DNA of 6,173 nucleotides from Planctomycetota bacterium (GTDB lineage Bacteria > Planctomycetota > Phycisphaerae > WQYP01): positions 1 to 6,173 of the forward strand of contig JAJXZA010000267.1 in assembly GCA_021780285.1 (NCBI GenBank). Reading direction: 5' to 3'. The notes beneath the pieces were generated by a model. That model did not search any database. It saw only the letters and a list, made by a program, of their open reading frames with translations, and was not told the origin of the DNA. The translations under genes were made by a program, and so were the position numbers. Shown here one piece after another: positions 1 through 3,707 of the stretch. Every line of letters starts with the position of its first letter. Positions within the stretch are counted from its first letter, which is position 1.

Positions 1-83
1 TTTTGGTCGGCGACTTTGTCGGGATGTCCCATGCTGACCGATTCACTGGTAAACAAGTGCGTGTTGGGTTTGCCGTTGGCCAT
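1..83 (-). CDS. metK: S-adenosylmethionine synthetase MetK, N-terminal fragment (runs off left edge)
   Basis: This is the 5' end of the gene for methionine adenosyltransferase, the cytoplasmic enzyme that makes S-adenosylmethionine from ATP and methionine. Only 27 codons plus two bases are in the window. They read MANGKPNTHLF followed by TSESVSMGHPDKVADQ. The HLFTSESVS-x-GHPDK block is the signature N-terminus of the MetK family, and its GHPDK stretch (residues 19-23) includes the ATP-site histidine and the aspartate known from E. coli MetK. The ATG at 83-81 is well supported by a GGAGAA ribosome binding site 8 nt upstream. The family is about 380-400 residues long, so over 90% lies outside. 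Met at position 18, where E. coli has Glu, is a variant I associate with planctomycete-type sequences. The gene faces the same way as maf but lies 390 bp downstream of it, so it probably has its own promoter. Identification is firm despite the short length. Confidence 0.93.
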   Translation of the reverse strand, partial: MANGKPNTHLFTSESVSMGHPDKVADQ

Positions 84-91
84 GTACGTAG

Positions 92-97
92 TTCTCC
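92..97 (-). promoter_or_regulatory. Ribosome binding site of metK
   Basis: On the minus strand GGAGAA lies 8 nt before the ATG at 83-81. This is a strong Shine-Dalgarno match at good spacing, and it fixes the metK start, which otherwise rests on a 27-codon fragment. Confidence 0.75.
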
Positions 98-187
98 GAG
101 CTTGCAGGCCGGCTAAAGGTCTGCGAACCGATGACTGTTTATTCGCCACACGCAACCGGCATCGGCGTCCGGCGGTGCGAGCCACAA

Positions 188-216
188 AGTGTACAGGAAT
201 TTGTGATGCAGGCCAA
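188..216 (-). promoter_or_regulatory. Candidate sigma70-type promoter for metK
   Basis: On the minus strand TTGGCC (216-211) and TACACT (193-188) are separated by 17 nt, close to the TTGACA/TATAAT consensus (4 of 6 matches each) at ideal spacing. Transcription would begin near 181, giving a leader of roughly 100 nt before metK. The position fits the need for a promoter after the long gap behind maf. Hexamers of this quality also arise by chance, and promoter rules in planctomycete-like bacteria are poorly defined, so this is a candidate only. Confidence 0.3.
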
Positions 217-473
217 CTGCCCGCGATAGCGAAAGTATTCATGGGTCTGCCAATAAATCGGGCGTCGGGCCATGCCGAATCATACCAAACGGCATTTGCA
301 CTACAAAAACATGGGTTATGACGATGAAATATCGCGTCACGCCAGAAAAATTGGCAGCCCCGTATTCATCCTGTTTTATTGGGCGGCAAATAGTTAAAGA
401 GACAAAATTGCCAGCGGTCTGTTTGGTGCTCGGAGTGGAAAATTGCCGTGAGTTCGGCCGTTCGCGTTGGCTC

Positions 474-1124
474 TTAGCAATTGGCTGGATTGGCTCGGAT
501 TGACGGGTGGCTGTAGTTGTCCAGCGAAGCTATTAGTGCTTTTAGCAGCTCAAGCGGCAGGCCGACGACATTGCTCCATTCTCCGCTGATCAGACGGACA
601 AATGGATCGTGGCCGCTGCGTTCATCTTGTATGCCATAAGCGCCGGCCTTACCGCGCCAAAGCTGTGAGTCAAGATAAGCGTCAAGATCAGATTGCGAAA
701 GCCGCCGCATTTGCAAGACGGACTCGGCCACGGCCATGCGCCGCTGATTGCGGCAGATGAGCGCCAAGCCGGTGAGCACGCGATGGCGCTTGCCCGATAG
801 CAGCGAGAGCATACGCTTTGCAGCGGCCCGGTTGGCTGCCTTGTTCAAGATTTTTCCATCAATAACAACAATTGTATCAGCGGCAAGAATGATGGAGTCC
901 CGCCTGGCATAAGCCTTTATGGCAAATGCCTTGCAAAAGGCGACACATGCCGGCCATAGTTCCACGGGTATTGAATGCGGCCGATGGGTGAGTTCGCGGT
1001 CTGTGCTGGGAATTACTGTAAAGCGATAGCCGGCCTCGGTGAGCAGTTGCGCACGTCGGGGCGAGGCGCTGGCAAGAATCAGCGGCGGCGCTACGGTCTT
1101 TTTGCGTTTGGCGGTGATAGTCAT
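474..1124 (-). CDS. maf: Maf-family nucleoside triphosphate pyrophosphatase (dTTP/UTP type, YhdE-like)
   Basis: This 216-residue protein belongs to the Maf/HAM1 superfamily of cytoplasmic enzymes that split nucleoside triphosphates to monophosphate and pyrophosphate. Maf proteins act on dTTP, UTP or modified nucleotides and are linked to pool cleaning and septum control. Visible motifs: LASASPRRAQLL at 17-28 (the SxSxRR phosphate-binding loop), a conserved Lys-Ala at 65-66, AADTIVV at 81-87 with the catalytic aspartate D83, SGKRHRVLTG at 110-119, KAGAYGIQ at 159-166, and NVVGLPLELL at 185-194. The KAGAYGIQ form is that of the dTTP/UTP (YhdE) branch, whereas the YceF branch has a CAGSF-type stretch here. 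Length is normal apart from a basic N-terminal lead-in of about 13 residues and a tail of about 15. The usual Gly-Lys-Pro after the catalytic loop reads Asn-Lys-Ala (94-96), keeping only the lysine. The ATG is 7 nt after the glycosyltransferase stop with no clear Shine-Dalgarno, suggesting translational coupling. Confidence 0.93.
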   Translation of the reverse strand: MTITAKRKKTVAPPLILASASPRRAQLLTEAGYRFTVIPSTDRELTHRPHSIPVELWPACVAFCKAFAIKAYARRDSIILAADTIVVIDGKILNKAANRAAAKRMLSLLSGKRHRVLTGLALICRNQRRMAVAESVLQMRRLSQSDLDAYLDSQLWRGKAGAYGIQDERSGHDPFVRLISGEWSNVVGLPLELLKALIASLDNYSHPSIRANPANC

Positions 1125-1131
1125 GATTATT

Positions 1132-2202
1132 TTATGCTCGGTTTAATTGTGATGTTTCCGGTTGATTCAGTAACGAATCTGTCAGGTTCCATACATGTTC
1201 GGCGGGCAATCGCTTAAGAGTATTGGATCGGTCAGGCTCGCTGGCGCGGTAATCGCCGAGATCATCGAACCGGAGCACATGGTGAGGCTGGTTCCAGGGA
1301 CCGACGGATTTTTCATTGGTGGGGCCATAAAGCGCAACGACGGGCTTGCCCAATGCGACCGCCACATGTAGCGGGCCGCTGTCGTTGCCAATGGCAATAC
1401 GGCAAAGCGCAAGGGCTGCGATCATTTGATCAAGACTGGTTTTACCACCCAAGTTTACGGCCGCCGGCCCAATGCCATCGGCAACGTATTGGCAAAGCGA
1501 GCGCTCCTGTGGGCTGCCAAGGACAACGGGCACTACACCGGCTGCCAGCAATCGTCGGCCGATATCCACAAAGCCGTCGTGCGACCAGCGCTTGGCGTCC
1601 CATCGAGCGCCTGGGATGATGGCGACAGCGGGCCTGTTGGTGTTGAACATTTGTCGGACGGCTTCAATGGCGGCCGGGGCGGTTGGCACGCGAAACTCGA
1701 TATGCTCGTCGGGCTTTTGGATGGGGGTAAGCAGACTGCGCATTCGCACCACGGCTACTTCATCCTGGCGGCGCATATCTACGCCGTGGGTGTAAAAAAG
1801 AGTAGCGCCTTCTCGCGCCGAGGTAAAACCGATGCGAACGGGTGCCCCGGTGAGTCGGGCGATAAGAGCGCTTCGCAGCAGCCCCTGGGCGTCAAAAACC
1901 ATATCGTATTTTTTTGCCCTTAGTTTGTGCCGAAGCGAGGCCGCCGCGCCGACTCCGCGTCCGGACCACCAGCGGGCGAGGTCTCCCTGATGAAATAAAA
2001 TAAGCTCATTGAGAGCGTCGTGTCCGTTAATCAGATCGGCGAAAGCGGGACGGATGAGCCAGTCAATTTTGCTGTGGGGATACAAGCGCCGCAGGTCGCA
2101 GAGCAAGGGCAGTGTGGCGGCTACATCGCCAAGTGAACTGGGCTTGATGATCAAGATGCGCTGCGGGCCGTTTGGCCAGGGCGGGTGGAGCATTTTCTTC
2201 AA
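1132..2202 (-). CDS. Glycosyltransferase family 9 protein, lipopolysaccharide heptosyltransferase-like (WaaC/WaaF type)
   Basis: This 356-residue GT-B fold enzyme is probably membrane-associated on the cytoplasmic side. It would transfer heptose or a related sugar from an ADP-activated donor to a lipid A-core acceptor. Motifs in order: RILIIKPSSLGDV at 15-27, where D26 matches the catalytic aspartate of E. coli WaaC; FDAQGLLRSAL at 103-113; PGARWDAKRW at 197-206, whose Lys-Arg-Trp corresponds to the donor-phosphate-binding lysine region; GNDSGPLHVAVALGKP at 272-287, with the acidic residue that contacts the donor sugar; and YGPT at 292-295. The SSLGDV form is closest to heptosyltransferase I, but donor and acceptor cannot be read from sequence. 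The start is taken as TTG at 2202-2200, which overlaps the dus stop (TTGA) and has GGAGG 7 nt upstream; the alternative ATG at 2193-2191 would be 16 nt from that site. No other LPS genes are in the window. It is co-transcribed with dus and maf by spacing. Confidence 0.9.
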   Translation of the reverse strand: MKKMLHPPWPNGPQRILIIKPSSLGDVAATLPLLCDLRRLYPHSKIDWLIRPAFADLINGHDALNELILFHQGDLARWWSGRGVGAAASLRHKLRAKKYDMVFDAQGLLRSALIARLTGAPVRIGFTSAREGATLFYTHGVDMRRQDEVAVVRMRSLLTPIQKPDEHIEFRVPTAPAAIEAVRQMFNTNRPAVAIIPGARWDAKRWSHDGFVDIGRRLLAAGVVPVVLGSPQERSLCQYVADGIGPAAVNLGGKTSLDQMIAALALCRIAIGNDSGPLHVAVALGKPVVALYGPTNEKSVGPWNQPHHVLRFDDLGDYRASEPDRSNTLKRLPAEHVWNLTDSLLNQPETSQLNRA

Positions 2203-3311
2203 AGCACAACCTCCGCCGCAGCGGTTGCAGCGGCATCGGCGATGGGGGCATCGCAGCCATCCTTAAACATGTCTTGTGCGTCGGGTACGCTGGGTGGCCG
2301 TACACCCGGGCCATCATGTTGGTAGTGACGCTCGAGAACCGCGCACCAATCGGCCTGCGATTTTACGGCGATAAACTCGCGCCAAACATCAGCCCCTTGG
2401 GGGTGAAGTTTGGAGTATTTGATGCCTATTTTGCGCATTTGCCGGGACGCCGAAGCTTCGCCGTAAATATTTACCGCCAGAGAAAAATGCTCCAACAAGG
2501 CTTCGCGCTGCTCATGAATGGTTGGAGGCGTAGGCAGAGGGCGGCCGGCGAGCAGGGCGGCAAACTCAGCAAATATCCAGGGGTTTCCGATGGCTCCACG
2601 GGCAATCCAGACGCCGTCGAGGCCGGTGTGCTTATACATCGCCAAAGCGTCTTGAGCGGTAAAGACATCGCCGCTGCCGAAGAGGGTCATGTTTGGATAC
2701 CGACGCTTGAGCGCAGCCAAAAAATGCCGATTGGCCAAGCCGGTGTATTTTTGTTCGACAGTGCGGCCGTGAACCGCGACGGCGGCAAATTGCAGTCGTT
2801 GAGCTTCCTGCATAATGCAGTCAAAATTGTCGGCGGCTTGGGCGGATTCATTAAGTGCGCGGCGCAATTTCATGGTCAGTGGGCCGGGCACAACATCGCG
2901 CACGGCGCGCATGATGGCCACGGCCTGGTCTGTGTCGCTAAGCAAATAGCCGCCGCGGCAGCGTCCCATGACTTTACGCACGGGGCAAGCAAAATTGAGG
3001 TCAATAACATCGAAGCCGGCGGTAAGCAGTATGCGCGCCGCTGCGGCCATTTCGTCGGCTTCGCTGCCCATAAGCTGGCCGGCCACGGGATGATCTTCAT
3101 CACAGAGAATGGCGCCCTTTTCGCGTCCGCGTCCGCCGCTGATAAGCACGCGGTCGAGCAGCGCCTCGGTGACGGCATAGGGGCATTTCCGGCGCCGTGC
3201 CACGACGCGCATAGCCATGTCGCTATAGCCCGCAAGGCCGGCCTGCATGGCCGGCAGGGGTAGGCTAAACGGCCCGATGGTGCAAGGGCGATGAAGAGTA
3301 GGTTGTACCAT
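2199..3311 (-). CDS. dus: tRNA-dihydrouridine synthase, DusB/NifR3-like
   Basis: This 370-residue cytoplasmic flavoenzyme reduces specific uridines in tRNA to dihydrouridine using FMN and NADPH. Its TIM-barrel motifs are in family order: PAMQAGLAGYSDMAMR at 20-35 (usually PMAGVTD), PVAGQLMGS at 75-83 with the FMN-contacting Q79, DLNFACPVRKV at 104-114 with catalytic C109, TMKLR at 146-150 with FMN-binding K148, AVHGRT at 179-184 with H181, GSGDVFTAQDA at 212-222, and ARGAIGNPWIF at 237-247 for the FMN phosphate. The catalytic core is complete. A helical domain follows to about 330. The last 40 residues are extra compared with the usual 320-340 and end in an Ala-rich stretch. The common Gly-Asn-Gly-Asp is Gly-Ser-Gly-Asp here. 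The ATG at 3311-3309 has AGGAA 10 nt upstream. The stop overlaps the start of the next gene. Which tRNA position it modifies cannot be told. The small inverted-repeat element ends 52 bp upstream and may affect its promoter. Confidence 0.93.
   Translation of the reverse strand: MVQPTLHRPCTIGPFSLPLPAMQAGLAGYSDMAMRVVARRRKCPYAVTEALLDRVLISGGRGREKGAILCDEDHPVAGQLMGSEADEMAAAARILLTAGFDVIDLNFACPVRKVMGRCRGGYLLSDTDQAVAIMRAVRDVVPGPLTMKLRRALNESAQAADNFDCIMQEAQRLQFAAVAVHGRTVEQKYTGLANRHFLAALKRRYPNMTLFGSGDVFTAQDALAMYKHTGLDGVWIARGAIGNPWIFAEFAALLAGRPLPTPPTIHEQREALLEHFSLAVNIYGEASASRQMRKIGIKYSKLHPQGADVWREFIAVKSQADWCAVLERHYQHDGPGVRPPSVPDAQDMFKDGCDAPIADAAATAAAEVVL
2210..2214 (-). promoter_or_regulatory. Ribosome binding site that decides the TTG start of the GT9 gene
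   Basis: On the minus strand GGAGG lies 7 nt before TTG (2202-2200) and 16 nt before the next in-frame ATG (2193-2191). The spacing favours the TTG start. The site lies inside the 3' end of dus, as expected for translationally coupled genes. Confidence 0.6.
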
Positions 3312-3363
3312 TCTGCCAGGGTTCCTGTGTTGTATGCGTTGCCGCAGCGCTAAACGCCGCAGT

Positions 3364-3397
3364 CTAGTGCTCTGTCACACCCCAAGATTAGGATTGA
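3364..3397 (+). repeat. Left terminal inverted repeat of the MITE-like element
   Basis: 34 bp starting CTAGTGCTCTGTCAC and ending ATTAGGATTGA. It matches the reverse complement of 3607-3640 at 33 of 34 positions; the one difference is G at 3386, where the other arm has A. After 3397 the two arms lose similarity at once. Confidence 0.9.
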
Positions 3398-3606
3398 TTG
3401 GTCGCAAACGCCCCAACTGCAAGGAGCCAGCGGCGAAAACCGGGTCCCGTAGACCCATTGAGCCGCTGCGACGCCGCAGATGGGGTGTTTTGCTGGCCAA
3501 CCCTGCTGGCGGGGGCCAAGGGGCTGTAGGCTTTGGCGCTCGTCGTCAATGTATGTTCCCATACACAATCCTCCTCGCTTCGCGCCTCCAACCCCCTGGC
3601 CCTCCG

Positions 3607-3640
3607 TCAATCCTAATTTTGGGGTGTGACAGAGCACTAG
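3607..3640 (-). repeat. Right terminal inverted repeat of the MITE-like element
   Basis: 34 bp. Read on the minus strand it repeats the left arm with one mismatch and ends outward in CTAG (3637-3640), the same tetranucleotide as at 3364-3367 on the other side. Confidence 0.9.
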
Positions 3641-3677
3641 GTTCATTTTAGCGTTTTTTTTGGTTTGATGTTGGGCG

Positions 3678-3703
3678 GCCGGGGGCTGTGGGATGCAGCC
3701 GGC
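3678..3703 (-). terminator. Hairpin just behind the glycoside hydrolase stop (possible terminator or 3' mRNA structure)
   Basis: On the transcribed strand GCC plus GGCTG (3703-3696) can pair with CAGCC (3688-3684) plus GGC (3680-3678). That gives eight G/C-rich pairs around a 7-nt loop, with a 3-nt bulge. It starts 4 nt after the TAG at 3710-3708. No U-run follows on this strand, so it is not a classical intrinsic terminator. It could still slow polymerase or protect the 3' end. Confidence 0.25.
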
Positions 3704-3707
3704 GGCG

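Larger units (their letters stand above)
84..473 (-). other. Gene-free region between maf and metK (leader and spacer)
   Basis: No convincing coding region is seen here on either strand; the short open frames lack a family resemblance and a ribosome binding site. Next to metK are its ribosome binding site and the candidate promoter at 188-216. A hairpin can form at 151-179: CGCA/TGCG plus CCG/CGG, seven pairs with one bulged base and a 14-nt loop. It would sit almost at the 5' end of a transcript started from that promoter. Just behind the maf stop, a weak 4-bp hairpin (445-458) is followed on the minus strand by AATTTTCC and could be a poor terminator. I do not recognise a SAM-I, SAM-II or SAH riboswitch core, although one would be natural ahead of metK. 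Confidence 0.6.
3364..3640. mobile_element. MITE-like non-autonomous element, 277 bp, with 34-bp terminal inverted repeats
   Basis: The ends are 34-bp inverted repeats (3364-3397 and 3607-3640) that differ at a single position, and both begin CTAGTGCTCTGTCACACC. The outermost CTAG may be a 4-bp target duplication of the YTAR kind made by IS5-family transposases, or it may contain the TA duplication typical of IS630/Tc1-mariner relatives. Since CTAG is palindromic, sequence alone cannot decide. About 210 bp of interior encode no transposase or plausible protein, but hold several compact hairpins: GGGTC/GACCC at 3442-3456, CTGCG/CGCAG at 3466-3479 and TGTATG/CATACA at 3550-3565. Size, long near-identical ends and lack of coding content fit a miniature inverted-repeat transposable element mobilised in trans. 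It sits in the gap between the glycosidase and dus without breaking either. The near-identity of the ends suggests a fairly recent insertion. I do not know the named family. Confidence 0.75.

Noticed and set aside
84..187. SAM riboswitch ahead of metK
   Set aside because: I looked for the conserved SAM-I, SAM-II and SAH core strings and did not find them; stretches such as GCAAGC and CTTTAGC are present but not in the right order.
16..321. Plus-strand open frame of 101 codons at the left edge
   Set aside because: It overlaps the unmistakable metK N-terminus on the minus strand, and its translation resembles nothing.
445..458. Intrinsic terminator behind maf
   Set aside because: The stem has only 4 bp (GCCG/CGGC) and is followed by AATTTTCC, too weak to list as a terminator on its own.
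318..503. Plus-strand open frame of 61 codons between metK and maf
   Set aside because: There is no ribosome binding site or recognisable motif, it runs into the maf 3' end, and it is convergent with genes that are all on the other strand.
1353..1923. Several plus-strand open frames opposite the GT9 gene
   Set aside because: They are shadows of a gene with full family motifs and mutually overlap in different frames.
2172..3263. Long open frame (363 codons) on the plus strand, antisense to dus
   Set aside because: It is codon-aligned antisense to dus. Stops in that frame require TTA, CTA or TCA codons in dus, which are scarce at this GC level. Its translation shows no family motif, while dus has a full set of motifs.
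3334..3651. Open frames on both strands across the MITE-like element (105 and 98 codons)
   Set aside because: Both are largely translations of the inverted repeats, giving similar peptides at each end, with no transposase motif and no ribosome binding site.
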